Shown here in pieces: positions 51,682 through 60,784 of a stretch of 64,000 bases of DNA. Location: the NCBI GenBank assembly GCA_028066355.1, contig JALCBP010000003.1:1-64000 (forward strand). Reading direction: 5' to 3'. The DNA is from UBA1268 sp002694955 (lineage in GTDB: Bacteria > Planctomycetota > Planctomycetia > Pirellulales > UBA1268). Both the position numbers and the translations under genes were made by a program. A model generated the notes under the pieces. The model was not told the origin of the DNA, ran no database searches, and was given only the letters and a program-made list of their open reading frames with translations. How positions within the stretch are numbered: position 1 is the first letter of the stretch; every line of letters begins with the position of its first letter.

Positions 51682-52719
51682 ATGGTGTTATGGGTACTAA
51701 TTTCCTTTATTCTTCTCTCGCAAATACCAGCGAATGCAGCGTCGCTCAGTCGTTATTCGGGTACCAGAAGGTGTATGGGAGTGACCTGGACTGTAACAGC
51801 GTTTGCAGAGTCACTTTCCAAAGCCGAAAAAGCAATTACAGCAGCACTCGATGAGGTCAGTCGACTTGAACAAGTCCTGTCTGATTACAAACCAAAAAGT
51901 GAACTATGCCAACTCTCTGCTTTGGCACCAACACTGTCGCCGACACCAGTCAGTCCAGAACTCTGGGAAGTTCTTGTTCAAGCTACCGCTTGGCGCGATC
52001 GGAGTCATGGGGCTTTTGATCCAACGGTTGGAGTTTTTACAGACTTATGGAGAAAATCACGACAGACAAAGCGCATGCCTCTTGCAAGACAGCTTGTAGC
52101 TGCCCGTAATGCATCAGGCCCGGACACGTTGAGGCTAGAAGACGGCCACAAGGTTAGCCTTCTTAAACCTGATATGAGGCTTGACCTCGGTGGTATCGGT
52201 ATGGGTTTTGCCATCGATCAGGGATTAAACATTCTAAAGGTCAATGATATTGTTGCTGGAATGATTGATGCATCGGGTGATATAGGTGTCATTGGGAGAC
52301 CACCAAATTCAGCTGGTTGGCGGGTAGAAGTAGATGCACTTGGCAGGCAGCCAGAAAAAAATAGATGTGAAGATCTGCCACCAATTTTCATAACACTTCA
52401 AGATGCATCTGTGACAACTTCTGGAGATGCATTTCAAGCCGTTGAAATAGAAGGAATACGATATAGTCATATCGTCGATCCAAGAACAGGTATTGGTGTA
52501 GTTGGTTCAACAGGTGTGACTGTTATTGCACCTGATGCAACGACTGCAGATGCCTTGGCAACAACCCTGAGCGTACTTGGTCCAGAGGCCGGCTGCGAAT
52601 TTGTAGAAAAGACCAAAGACTGTTCGGCACGCTTTGTCTGGTATGAAGCTGGACAGATTAGGGTACAGACGTCTTCTCGATGGTCTACCCAAACCTCCTA
52701 TTCTTCGCAGAAAAAATAA
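51682..52719 (+). CDS. apbE: FAD:protein FMN transferase (ApbE family)
   Basis: Periplasmic enzyme that covalently attaches FMN to Thr/Ser of target flavoproteins such as NqrB, NqrC and RnfG. From ATG 51682 the product is 345 residues with a signal peptide (WVLISFILLSQIPANAAS). Family motifs: MGVTWTVTAFAE, DYKPKSELCQLS, GAFDPTVGVFTDLW, the DLGGIGMGFAIDQGL block, SGDIGVIG, and HIVDPRTGIGVVG with the Mg-binding DATTADALAT after it. An upstream TTG at 51604 is open but less likely. No Nqr or Rnf genes are in the window, so the target is unknown. Confidence 0.88.
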   Translation: MVLWVLISFILLSQIPANAASLSRYSGTRRCMGVTWTVTAFAESLSKAEKAITAALDEVSRLEQVLSDYKPKSELCQLSALAPTLSPTPVSPELWEVLVQATAWRDRSHGAFDPTVGVFTDLWRKSRQTKRMPLARQLVAARNASGPDTLRLEDGHKVSLLKPDMRLDLGGIGMGFAIDQGLNILKVNDIVAGMIDASGDIGVIGRPPNSAGWRVEVDALGRQPEKNRCEDLPPIFITLQDASVTTSGDAFQAVEIEGIRYSHIVDPRTGIGVVGSTGVTVIAPDATTADALATTLSVLGPEAGCEFVEKTKDCSARFVWYEAGQIRVQTSSRWSTQTSYSSQKK

Positions 52720-52741
52720 AAACAGGTCATAAATAACGGTT

Positions 52742-52978
52742 AGCACAAGTTTGTCGATTCAGTCGTCGATATGAACTGTGCTGGCGCTACGCCCTAGGGT
52801 GTGCGACGACGTGGGTACGATCCGGGGGGTTATCGTACTCAGAAGACTTTCTGTTGTGTATCAACGGCAAGGGAAACCTTGCTGTATGGATACTCGGAAA
52901 GAATTCCCTCCAGGGCGGAGCGTCAGTTTGTTCAACGCAACGTGGGAAGTCTTGTGGCGGTTAGCCACACTTCCCACG
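52742..52978 (+). ncRNA. Candidate structured RNA or long structured leader of the TolC-like gene
   Basis: A 237-nt non-coding stretch between apbE and the TolC-like gene with many perfect stems: GTCGTCG 52762-52768 with CGACGAC 52804-52810; GGCG 52783-52786 with CGCC 52790-52793; GTACGAT 52815-52821 with ATCGTAC 52832-52838; CAGAA 52840-52844 with TTCTG 52849-52853; GTATC 52858-52862 with GATAC 52889-52893, enclosing CGGCAAGG 52865-52872 with CCTTGCTG 52877-52884 around a GAAA tetraloop; and CGTGGGAAGT 52941-52950 with ACTTCCCACG 52969-52978, with GTGGC/GCCAC inside. It is visibly richer in G+C than its flanks. The GNRA loop is on the plus strand. I did not recognise RNase P, tmRNA, SRP or 6S RNA features. 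Confidence 0.5.
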
Positions 52979-53009
52979 CTGATCAACGAACCTGATAAAG
53001 AAAACCTCC

Positions 53010-55343
53010 GTGAACAGTTGGTTCCAAAAAATCGGCATGCTTTTCAGCTGTATGGCTATTGCAGCGAGTGGATGTGCGCCACGGCAGCCATTTTATTTTT
53101 TCGAGGATGGTGATCTTTCTCATTATGTAGGCGCTGTTCAAAAAATAGAATACCCAGATACATGCCAAGATCCACTTGATGAGGCGGCTGAAACAGTTGA
53201 GCCTCTTACACTCTCAAATGCGAATTTTGAAGAAATTTGGGAAGTGACGCTTGAGGATGCGATTCGTACTGCTCTCGAAAATGGCAAAGTTCTTCGAAAC
53301 TTAGGTGGCAGGTTCAGTAGTTTTGGAGGGCCCAGACCGCAGACTGGTGAGCCACCAGTATCACTTTTGACGAATCCAGATCTTACTCCGACTGTCTATG
53401 ATCCAGCTCTTGTCGAAACGGATCCATTTCGTGGTGTTGAGAGTGCCCTCGCACAATTTGATGTCCAGCTTTCGAGTTCACTGACATGGGAACGGCAGAA
53501 TAGGCCGCAGAATGTTGGTGGGCCAGGAACGATTATCTTCCAACAACACTTGTTGGGTGATACAGGAAACTGGACAACGGGTTTACAAAAACGAACGGCA
53601 ACTGGTGCAACCTTTGGGCTCGCGAATGAAACCTTATACGACAATAACAATTCACCAATTCGACAGACGGGTGTCCCATCGACGTGGACAACTAATTACG
53701 ACTTTTCATTCCAACAACCGCTACTTCAAGGTGCAGGCCTCACGTATAACCGAATCGCTGGTCCAGATGCCTTTGAGAATCTGTATGGCAGACCAAATTT
53801 CCGCGGTGTTCTCCTTGCACGAGTGAGTGCAGATATTTCACTGGCTGATTTTGAAATTGGTGTTCGAAACTTGATTAGTGATACCGAGCAAGCCTATTGG
53901 GAACTTTACTTCGCCTTCCGTGACCTCGAAGCTCGTAAGGTCGGTCGCGATAGTGCACTGGAGGCATGGCGTCGAGTGCATGCTCTCTATGTTGAACAAT
54001 CACGCGGTGGTGAAGCAGATAAAGAAGCACAGGCTCGAGAACAATATTTCTTTTTTCGTAGTGAAGTTGAACAGGCGCTCAACTCAGTGTTCAGTGCTGA
54101 GAATAGGCTGCGATACATGATGGGGATCTCATCTTCTGATGGACGACTAATACGTCCTGCCGATGAACCAACAACAGCACGAGTTACATTCGATTGGCAA
54201 CAATCTCTCGTAGAAGCACTTTCTCGATCTGCCGAACTCCGTCGACAAAAATGGAGAATCAAGCAGCGAGAGCTCGAGTTGACAGCGGCGAAGAATCTTA
54301 TTCTGCCGCGACTTGATCTCGTGGGAAGATGGCGTTTCTTAGGGATGGGTAATGACTTACTCGGTGGGAATAATTCATATGGTGCCGATGGAGCAGATCC
54401 ACTTGATGGAACAAATGCATATGCAACCCTCTTCCACGGCGAATTTCAAGAATGGCAGGCGGGTGCTCAGTTCTTAATGCCACTCGGTTTTCGTCGTGAA
54501 CTGGCGACGGTACGGCATCATCAACTGCAGTTAGCGAAGGCTCGTGCTCAACTTCAAGATGAAGAGCTTGAAGTCTCGCATGCACTCGTCGAAGCAATAC
54601 GAAATATTGATACAAACTTTGCCCTTGCACAGACGAACTTTAATCGACGTGTGGCTGCCGAGCGACAGGTTGAAGCAGTACAAGCCGCTTATGATGCCGG
54701 TACGACAACTTTTGATCAGTTACTTGATGCCCAGCGACGAAGAGCTCAGGCAGAAAGTGCCTATTTCAGATCGCTTATTGATTACAACCGATCGATCGCA
54801 CAGTTCCATTTTCGTAAGGGATCGTTACTCGAATATAACGGTGTTTTTCTCTCAGAAGGACCATGGCCGGGTAAGGCGTATTTTGATGCCCATAGAAGAG
54901 CACGTCAGCGAGATGCCAGTCTCTATTTAGACTATGGTCATTCTCGTCCCGGAGTTTTCAGTCGTGGCCCGATAACTCAACAATTTGATGCCGTTGGTGC
55001 TGCAGCCCGAGCGCAGCAGATGCCACCACGAGATCCAGCGACTCGTGAATTACCGGCAAAGTTGCCTCGTGATTTCAATACCGAAGAACTCCCAACACCA
55101 ATGCCAAACGAAACACCGAGTTTCCCAGCGGCAGCACAAGGTTTTCCAGGTGAAGAGATAAAACTTTCGTCATTTCAGCCAACAAAGAAATCAGCCATCG
55201 ATTCAGTTTCAACCGCAGATGAAACAAAGCAGCTGCAGGAAAGGAACGCAGATATTGTTACAACTGGGTGGCAAGAGCCAGTGACTCCAGCAGCGAAGGT
55301 AGTAATCAACCCGGACTCTGCTGCTAAGACACAGCTACAGTAG
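53010..55343 (+). CDS. TolC-family outer-membrane efflux lipoprotein
   Basis: Outer-membrane channel of a type I secretion or RND-type efflux system. The 777-residue product has a GTG start, charged start and lipobox (MAIAASGC, Cys 22), so it is probably lipid-anchored like OprM. The TolC core of long helices spans about residues 190-620: LIRDTEQAYWELYFAF-like segment (SDTEQAYWELYFAFRDLEA), RAEAQAREQ-type coiled coil (GGEADKEAQAREQYFFF), ALVEAIRNIDTNFALAQTN and AERQVEAVQAAYDAGTTTFD followed by the LLDAQRRRAQAESAYF signature. The N-terminal 170 residues and C-terminal 150 (Pro-rich) are extra compared with TolC (about 470). Partner pumps are not adjacent. The structured region lies 31 nt upstream of the start. 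Confidence 0.82.
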   Translation: MNSWFQKIGMLFSCMAIAASGCAPRQPFYFFEDGDLSHYVGAVQKIEYPDTCQDPLDEAAETVEPLTLSNANFEEIWEVTLEDAIRTALENGKVLRNLGGRFSSFGGPRPQTGEPPVSLLTNPDLTPTVYDPALVETDPFRGVESALAQFDVQLSSSLTWERQNRPQNVGGPGTIIFQQHLLGDTGNWTTGLQKRTATGATFGLANETLYDNNNSPIRQTGVPSTWTTNYDFSFQQPLLQGAGLTYNRIAGPDAFENLYGRPNFRGVLLARVSADISLADFEIGVRNLISDTEQAYWELYFAFRDLEARKVGRDSALEAWRRVHALYVEQSRGGEADKEAQAREQYFFFRSEVEQALNSVFSAENRLRYMMGISSSDGRLIRPADEPTTARVTFDWQQSLVEALSRSAELRRQKWRIKQRELELTAAKNLILPRLDLVGRWRFLGMGNDLLGGNNSYGADGADPLDGTNAYATLFHGEFQEWQAGAQFLMPLGFRRELATVRHHQLQLAKARAQLQDEELEVSHALVEAIRNIDTNFALAQTNFNRRVAAERQVEAVQAAYDAGTTTFDQLLDAQRRRAQAESAYFRSLIDYNRSIAQFHFRKGSLLEYNGVFLSEGPWPGKAYFDAHRRARQRDASLYLDYGHSRPGVFSRGPITQQFDAVGAAARAQQMPPRDPATRELPAKLPRDFNTEELPTPMPNETPSFPAAAQGFPGEEIKLSSFQPTKKSAIDSVSTADETKQLQERNADIVTTGWQEPVTPAAKVVINPDSAAKTQLQ

Positions 55344-55410
55344 AAAACAGCAGATGTTTCCTCATATTCGCTCACAATATTCCGTTGCTCGACGTACGAT
55401 TGAATAAAAT

Positions 55411-56634
55411 TTAAGGAGCAGCAGCAGGAAATGGTATTGCTGCCGCTTGTCGAGCCTTATTGAATACCTCAATATCTTTCTCCCTGAGTTGAGTAAGCAG
55501 GGAGGCACTTTTCTCTGATGGATACGCCAAGAGATACCCAATAATTGCCGGCCGAATGAGTGGATCTTCGGTACCAAGAGTATCCCACATTGCAACAATC
55601 TGGTTACAAAATGCCCAATCTTGATATCGTGATAAGTCAACAATGACCTCGCGCGTAAGGTGTGGCACGGGGAAGAGTTTACGAGTGATGAAGGTAACTT
55701 CTGTTCGGGGGATCGTGTCAGATGGATATTCCCAGCAAAACCGCAATGCTTGTAGAAGATGTCGCTGATTAACAGGGCTTGCCTCATTCTCGAAGAGATT
55801 CTCACGTTCTAAAACCGGCAGTGCTTGTTTACCTAACGCGATAAAGAGTCCAGCCATAATGCCATCAAGGCCAGCCTGAAAATCACTTGATTGGTCTTTG
55901 GTAATCATGCGAACAAGCACGTTCGCGCATGCTGATTGAGACTCTTTCGATGACTGACGAGCTAGTACACCAGCCACTATCCCATAGAACCCACGCCTTT
56001 GCTGTTGAATGGATAGATCATTCAGATGATCGACAACGTGCTCTGGAGAAAAAGCATGAGCTGAGTCTCGAACTTCCTGAAATGGAGCGAGGGCAAATTC
56101 GGCATAGGCATCTTTTGAAATAGCAGGATTGGGATGATCCAGCCATTGGGCAAACCACTCAAGGCGGTTTTTATCGTTAAAAATCTTCTGCGTTAATGGA
56201 GGTATTTGGAGAGCGTAGCCAAGAAACATTTCATCAGCAGCATGCGCAGTCCACCCAGTAACAGGAAGATCAAAAAGTAAAGCAGTCCCCGAGAAAGTAG
56301 TTTCAACAGTAGCTTTTACCAAGGGTATAGCAGACTCAATGGCAACTACTTTTCTACCTGAAGGCGTCGGAATTATTCTCGAAAGAAGTGAAAAAGACTG
56401 GTGTTGTTGGCCTTGTATATTTGCAACTGCATCTGTTACCGAGTCGCCAATGGCAATGTCACTTGATCGTTCGATACTATAAGAGAGTGGTGTTTCAACA
56501 GGGCCACAGAATGGGCATGCTGGGCTTGTCGAAGCGAGAGACGAGAGCAAGCAAAGAGTTAAACATGCCCTACGCGATACAGTGTCTAAATGCATCCACA
56601 TGATCGATAATTGGAGATACTTCTGGCCGATCAT
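55411..56634 (-). CDS. Secreted CPFC protein with HEAT-like helical part, paralogue of the gene at 57875
   Basis: A 407-residue exported protein of unknown function. After a signal sequence (ACLTLCLLSSLASTSP) comes the Cys-pair motif ACPFCGPVETPLSYS. The rest is largely helical, with DAYAEFALAPFQEVRD, FQAGLDGIMAGLFIALGK and LVVDLSRYQDW-like positions matching blocks of the 57875-59389 product, which marks it as a paralogue. It lacks that protein's C-terminal membrane anchor. Its ATG overlaps the upstream stop (ATGA), so 56634 is the coupled start. Last gene of the six-gene operon. Confidence 0.7.
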   Translation of the reverse strand: MIGQKYLQLSIMWMHLDTVSRRACLTLCLLSSLASTSPACPFCGPVETPLSYSIERSSDIAIGDSVTDAVANIQGQQHQSFSLLSRIIPTPSGRKVVAIESAIPLVKATVETTFSGTALLFDLPVTGWTAHAADEMFLGYALQIPPLTQKIFNDKNRLEWFAQWLDHPNPAISKDAYAEFALAPFQEVRDSAHAFSPEHVVDHLNDLSIQQQRRGFYGIVAGVLARQSSKESQSACANVLVRMITKDQSSDFQAGLDGIMAGLFIALGKQALPVLERENLFENEASPVNQRHLLQALRFCWEYPSDTIPRTEVTFITRKLFPVPHLTREVIVDLSRYQDWAFCNQIVAMWDTLGTEDPLIRPAIIGYLLAYPSEKSASLLTQLREKDIEVFNKARQAAAIPFPAAAP

Positions 56635-57209
56635 CGAACAGATTCTCCAGTGAGCGAATAGACAGCGAGGTGACTCCCATCCGGACCTTTTAATTCCTTG
56701 ATACCAAAAGTCCCGGTAACAGCTACAGGACGAATAGAAAAATTAGCTGTCCTGCCCGGAAGCATTTTGACAACGATACAATCGTATAACGCTGCGCCGG
56801 GGCCAAAACAGCATTCCATATTGTCCCGAACCAAGACAAACTGGGTTAGGCCAGCCTGTTGAAAGCTCGGAAGAATATATCCTCGAATCCGAATCTCATG
56901 TCCCACTAAAGAGGTGACTCGCTCGGGCAAGAGTTTTTGGGAAAAAGGTTCGTCCTCCGCCATCTCAAAGATAATATCGTCAAAGGATATCTCACGAATA
57001 CCATTTTGGTTGAGTCTCTGTTTCGGCTGTGACTGACGCTCGTCAGTACTCGGTGCACCGTTTTTATCAAAAGCGTTTTCATCAGAAGTTAGAGGGGCGT
57101 TTTTGTCTCGACCACAGCCTGAAAAAAGTGAAGCAGATAGAAAACAAACAAAGACTTTAGCGAGGAAACGCTTCTTCAAGATGGTAAAGGACCCCCCCCT
57201 CGATACCAT
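56631..57209 (-). CDS. DUF3299-type lipoprotein
   Basis: A 192-residue predicted lipoprotein. The N-region (MVSRGGSFTILKKRFLAK) precedes a hydrophobic helix and a lipobox SGCG. The domain carries the DUF3299 pattern: VGHEIRIRGYILPSF, then FVLVRDNMECCFGPGAALYD with an adjacent Cys pair, then VVKMLPGRTANFSIRPVAVTGTFGI. The frame is open much further, to 57425, but that would run inside the upstream gene. Both ATG 57209 and TTG 57176 are possible starts; both overlap the upstream gene (which ends at 57157). Shares the CCFG motif with the upstream gene. Function unknown. Confidence 0.7.
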   Translation of the reverse strand: MVSRGGSFTILKKRFLAKVFVCFLSASLFSGCGRDKNAPLTSDENAFDKNGAPSTDERQSQPKQRLNQNGIREISFDDIIFEMAEDEPFSQKLLPERVTSLVGHEIRIRGYILPSFQQAGLTQFVLVRDNMECCFGPGAALYDCIVVKMLPGRTANFSIRPVAVTGTFGIKELKGPDGSHLAVYSLTGESVR

Positions 57210-57888
57210 CTTGGCCAAAGGTTGGGCGAACGGTGAATGTGCCAGCGATTTTTTTCTGACGAGAGCTAAATGACATGCTCTTTTCATCTTGAAGATGGAC
57301 AAGAACACGATCAGTAATTTTTGGATTACCTCCAAAGCAGCAATCTCCTTGATCTCGTACAAGTAAAAATTGACGAATCCCAAATTGTTTTTTCCCCGGA
57401 TACATATAACCCTTAATGAGTACATTATGTCCGTCTATAGCGCGAGCGGAATCAGGTATTGAAGCCGCGGGTGAGCCCTCAGCAGGTTGCAAAATACCGT
57501 AATGAACTCTCTCGAATCCTTCAGGCAATTCAGCAGCATATACCCATGATAGATATATAGTCCCACCTATTAGGCAAACCAATGAAAAAGTCGTAGCTGT
57601 TTTAGCCAGTCGTTTACCTGTGAAAATATCAGGACGTTTGATAATGTCCCGTAAGGCAACCAGACCGAGACAAAAACCAACTGCAGGTACAGCTAGTAGC
57701 CACCAGTCAATAAACGCCAGTGGTGACAGAAATGCGAGTGTTGCAGCAGCAATTGATGTCCCAGCTAAAGCCTTATAGGCATGATCTTCGTTACTTTCAA
57801 CACTACCTTGAGTAGCTTTTAGAGGAGTATCAAAAAGTCCTTTTTTCATAATTGCTGTACTGCAACTGGATTTGCTAACCAGCAGCAT
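57157..57888 (-). CDS. Membrane protein with DUF3299-type C-terminal domain
   Basis: A 243-residue protein with two or three predicted transmembrane helices (about 45-60, 65-85 and 105-125: TLAFLSPLAFIDWWLLAVPAV, FSLVCLIGGTIYLSWVY) and an extracytoplasmic domain with the DUF3299-like strands NVLIKGYMYPGKKQFGIRQ, FLLVRDQGDCCFGGNPKITD and VLVHLQDEKSMSF. It is a paralogue in this domain of the lipoprotein gene just downstream. AGGAAA lies eight bases before ATG 57888, which overlaps the upstream gene by 14 bases. The Cys-Cys-Phe-Gly motif, conserved in both, suggests metal or thiol chemistry; this is inference. Confidence 0.7.
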   Translation of the reverse strand: MLLVSKSSCSTAIMKKGLFDTPLKATQGSVESNEDHAYKALAGTSIAAATLAFLSPLAFIDWWLLAVPAVGFCLGLVALRDIIKRPDIFTGKRLAKTATTFSLVCLIGGTIYLSWVYAAELPEGFERVHYGILQPAEGSPAASIPDSARAIDGHNVLIKGYMYPGKKQFGIRQFLLVRDQGDCCFGGNPKITDRVLVHLQDEKSMSFSSRQKKIAGTFTVRPTFGQDGIEGGVLYHLEEAFPR

Positions 57889-59389
57889 CCCGTTTTCCTG
57901 ACTGAAGAAAATAGCGAGATAGAAAGGCTGCAACAACAACAAGAACAGCCCAGACGAACCATTTTAGCATTCGCAAGGATTCTGTAGATGATCTGTTCTC
58001 AGAGTATGGAATGGGACTTTTTCTGGTCTGAGAATCTTCTGCCACCGGTGGTGAGCCCGTACTCACAACCATAGAGCGGTCTGACGTGACATCATCTGCA
58101 ACGACATCAGCAACACGTACGGGCGTAGTAGTTGACTGCTCTGTTGAAGGAGCCTCTTCAGCCGAAGGGGTTCCTTCAGCACTTGCTGCGAGGCCCGCTA
58201 AACCAGCTAACGTGGCTGCTCTGCGAACAGCATCGGGATCAATCTCACGAAGTTTTACCAAAGCACTCGCGGCCTCAGGAAGCGGACACGCTTTCATATA
58301 GTTCACTATGGGTTCACGCACAAAGATGTTCTCTGGTGTGGCGTCCACATAAATGGTCGTCAACTTTTCTATCACAGACCAATCCTGCCAGCGAGCGAGA
58401 TCAGCAATGACCAGATCTGCAAGTTTTGGTTCATTAAGCAATAACCGCAAGGATTCAAGAACACGGTCACGTGGAATGTTTTCTGACTCTTCGCCAAGGA
58501 AACGAAGTGCCATTACCGCGGCATATGTTTCTGTGAATGGAATATCCCGAGAGCTACGATCAAGAAAAAGTTTATCAATGAGATCGAGACCCGCTGGCCC
58601 AACGAGCACGACATAGCAGGCAATCAACGCATCCAATCCACTGCGCAGATCAGATGAATCATCGCCAAGTTCTTCACCAAGAAGAATTTTCTCTATTTCA
58701 GATGCGTCAGCGGGAGTTCCGCATATACCCAACATCGTGGCGTACAAACGACGTCTGTTCGAGGGAATCTTTGGCGTCTTTATCCATTGCAGTAGTGCAG
58801 TCGGATCCATTCTATTTTCAAGGCCACGGACATCATCATATGGTGCGATTGCAAATTCGTCATATGCGTCTCGAGTAAGAACATCGTCTTCGTCTTCGAG
58901 GTATTGTTGAAAAAAGGCAAGACGATCTGGGCCAGATTCAGGGAGCTCATCAAGTGTCTTAAGATATGTAACAGCACGTTCATTAATGGCAATTGGGTTC
59001 GACCATATAAATTCGGGCGGCTCAATTCCCATGATGAGATATAAATCCCCAGGAGTGGTTACCTCGAGCATAATTGCATCAATGAGAGTTTCCGCATCAA
59101 GCATATTCGTTGAACGCAATAGGTCTTCTCCTTTGAGGACATCAACTACTTCGAATTTAGCCCGTGGTAATGGACCCTCAGCATTAGGTCCCAAAGATGA
59201 TGCAGGAGGTGGCTCAACAAGGCGGGCGATGACGGCAGCATCGCTTTGATTAATTTCTTGAGAGAATGTTAAGGAGACTGCGGAACAAAAAGGACAGGCA
59301 AGAGATTGTGCGAATGGCACAATTAACAAGGAGCTGATGGCAAGCATCAGAACAGCAATTCGAGAATGATAGAAGGCAGGCATTCGCAT
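57875..59389 (-). CDS. Exported CPFC protein with C-terminal membrane anchor
   Basis: A 504-residue protein of unknown function. A signal sequence (VLMLAISSLLIVPFAQSLA) leads directly into CPFCSAVSLTFSQE. The body is helical and repeat-like (DAYDEFAIAPYDDVRG, LRSGLDALIACYVVLVGP, LVIADLARWQDWSV), matching the product of the gene at 55411. An acidic Ala, Ser, Glu and Thr-rich linker (about 405-465) is followed by a membrane helix (LKWFVWAVLVVVAAFLSRYF) near the end, so the body probably faces the periplasm. Third gene of the operon, 75 bases after the ABC permease. Confidence 0.72.
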   Translation of the reverse strand: MRMPAFYHSRIAVLMLAISSLLIVPFAQSLACPFCSAVSLTFSQEINQSDAAVIARLVEPPPASSLGPNAEGPLPRAKFEVVDVLKGEDLLRSTNMLDAETLIDAIMLEVTTPGDLYLIMGIEPPEFIWSNPIAINERAVTYLKTLDELPESGPDRLAFFQQYLEDEDDVLTRDAYDEFAIAPYDDVRGLENRMDPTALLQWIKTPKIPSNRRRLYATMLGICGTPADASEIEKILLGEELGDDSSDLRSGLDALIACYVVLVGPAGLDLIDKLFLDRSSRDIPFTETYAAVMALRFLGEESENIPRDRVLESLRLLLNEPKLADLVIADLARWQDWSVIEKLTTIYVDATPENIFVREPIVNYMKACPLPEAASALVKLREIDPDAVRRAATLAGLAGLAASAEGTPSAEEAPSTEQSTTTPVRVADVVADDVTSDRSMVVSTGSPPVAEDSQTRKSPIPYSENRSSTESLRMLKWFVWAVLVVVAAFLSRYFLQSGKRDAAG

Positions 59390-59464
59390 ACCCCTAATAT
59401 ATAGGACACATTGTGATACCGAATCAAGGTTTGGGAGAAGGCTTGCTTTTCAACGTTTTTTACT

Positions 59465-60784
59465 TTAATTCAGCCATCGTGCGACGTCCGTGCGATACGC
59501 AGCCACAGCTGGTAATAATGCTGCAAGGATCGCAAGTACGATTAAGAAAGGTACAAGGAGCAGTTCTGCCGTCGTATGCGATAAAAATCCAGCTGTAACA
59601 CCTGCATTTGTTGCTATCCATGGCCCAATGAGTCCAACTGTGCCGTGCCCAAGGAGCAATCCGATGACTCCTCCTCCAACAGCAAGGAGAATGGCTTCAA
59701 TAAGTACTGTTGCTAGAACAACGCTGCGACGAGCCCCCAAGGCTCTCATGATTGCCACGTCCCGGCTTCGTTCAAGAGATGAACCAACCATACTCACCAG
59801 GATGCCAATTGCGGAAACAATCACGACAAGAGTTGTGACTAACAAAAGTAATAACTCAAGCGGTGTAACAAAAAGATCAAGGAGTACACGAATCTCAGCA
59901 ATCGGAAGAGCAGCCTGAGCTTCACGACCCTCATTGATCGCATTACGAAGGCCCATCGCAGTGAGTTCTGCCGGGAGACCAGGAAGAGCCGCTGTCTCAA
60001 GCAAAATAGCAGTGACCTCACGTTGGTTAAATGGAAGTAGCCCATCACCTGGTGAGTTATTCTCCTCGGGTATGGTTTGATCAGCGACCACACTCGAATC
60101 AATCGGCTTTGCATGCCCCTCTTGAAGATAAAAGCCTTCCATATTGACGAAAACACCGCGGTCAATAGGAGTGTCAGTTCTGGAGAGAATTCCCGTGATT
60201 TCGAATGGATCATGAACCTTACCATCATCAGCACCATGTGTCGGTGCGATCGTATCACCAACACGCAGGTTTAGCGTACGTGCAACTTGGCTTCCTAGAA
60301 CAGCACTGTATAAATCATCATCGTGAAAGTTTTCCCCGGAAGAAAACTCAAAAGGCTCGCCATTGCCACGAGTAAGTCGATCGAAATAAGCAGAATTTGT
60401 GCCAACTACTCGGTGGCCACGAAAGTAATCGCCCATACAGATGGGAACAGCAGTCTGCGTACTTGCTGCCCATGTTCCATCTTTTCCATCAGGACGTTCA
60501 TGGGCAGGCAAAAATTCTGCATATGTAGCCCACGAAATATTCTCGATTGGCTTGCTGATGAAATAAACACTATTGAGCACAAGTTGTAACGGGCTGCCTT
60601 TGGCACCAACGATCATGTTGTAACCAAGGCCCGCACCTGACTCGAAGGCTTGCTTTACAACACCACCCGTGATCAAGGTTGCTACAACAAGTGCGACACC
60701 AAGAGCCATTGATAATGCAGTGAGGCCACTTGGAAGTGCCCGCTGTTTAATGTTTCTCCATGCAATTCCGAGCAAACTCATCAA
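59465..60784 (-). CDS. ABC transporter permease, MacB/FtsX type
   Basis: A 439-residue permease with a single N-terminal helix (PSGLTALSMALGVALVVATL), a large extracytoplasmic domain (about 45-285) and three C-terminal helices (LELLLLLVTTLVVIVSAIGIL, VLIEAILLAVGGGVIGLLLG, LLVPFLIVLAILAALLPAVA). The RDVAIMRALGARRSVVL block is the FtsX-domain coupling region. AGLGYNMIVGAKGSPLQLVLN is a conserved stretch of this subfamily. This topology acts in export or mechanotransmission, not import. It overlaps the ATPase gene by four bases. Cargo unknown. Confidence 0.88.
   Translation of the reverse strand: MMSLLGIAWRNIKQRALPSGLTALSMALGVALVVATLITGGVVKQAFESGAGLGYNMIVGAKGSPLQLVLNSVYFISKPIENISWATYAEFLPAHERPDGKDGTWAASTQTAVPICMGDYFRGHRVVGTNSAYFDRLTRGNGEPFEFSSGENFHDDDLYSAVLGSQVARTLNLRVGDTIAPTHGADDGKVHDPFEITGILSRTDTPIDRGVFVNMEGFYLQEGHAKPIDSSVVADQTIPEENNSPGDGLLPFNQREVTAILLETAALPGLPAELTAMGLRNAINEGREAQAALPIAEIRVLLDLFVTPLELLLLLVTTLVVIVSAIGILVSMVGSSLERSRDVAIMRALGARRSVVLATVLIEAILLAVGGGVIGLLLGHGTVGLIGPWIATNAGVTAGFLSHTTAELLLVPFLIVLAILAALLPAVAAYRTDVARWLN

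Noticed and set aside
52742..52978. RNase P RNA, tmRNA, SRP RNA or 6S RNA
   Set aside because: No GAGGAAAGTCC core, no tRNA-like ends or tag frame, no SRP domain IV loop, and no single long 6S-like hairpin.
52778..53113. 111-codon frame across the structured region
   Set aside because: Overlaps the start of the tolC-like gene, has odd composition (Cys, Arg, Trp-rich) and runs through multiple perfect stems; structure explains the region better.
57210..57425. Long upstream extension of the DUF3299 lipoprotein
   Set aside because: It would lie wholly inside the upstream gene and would bury the lipoprotein signal sequence.
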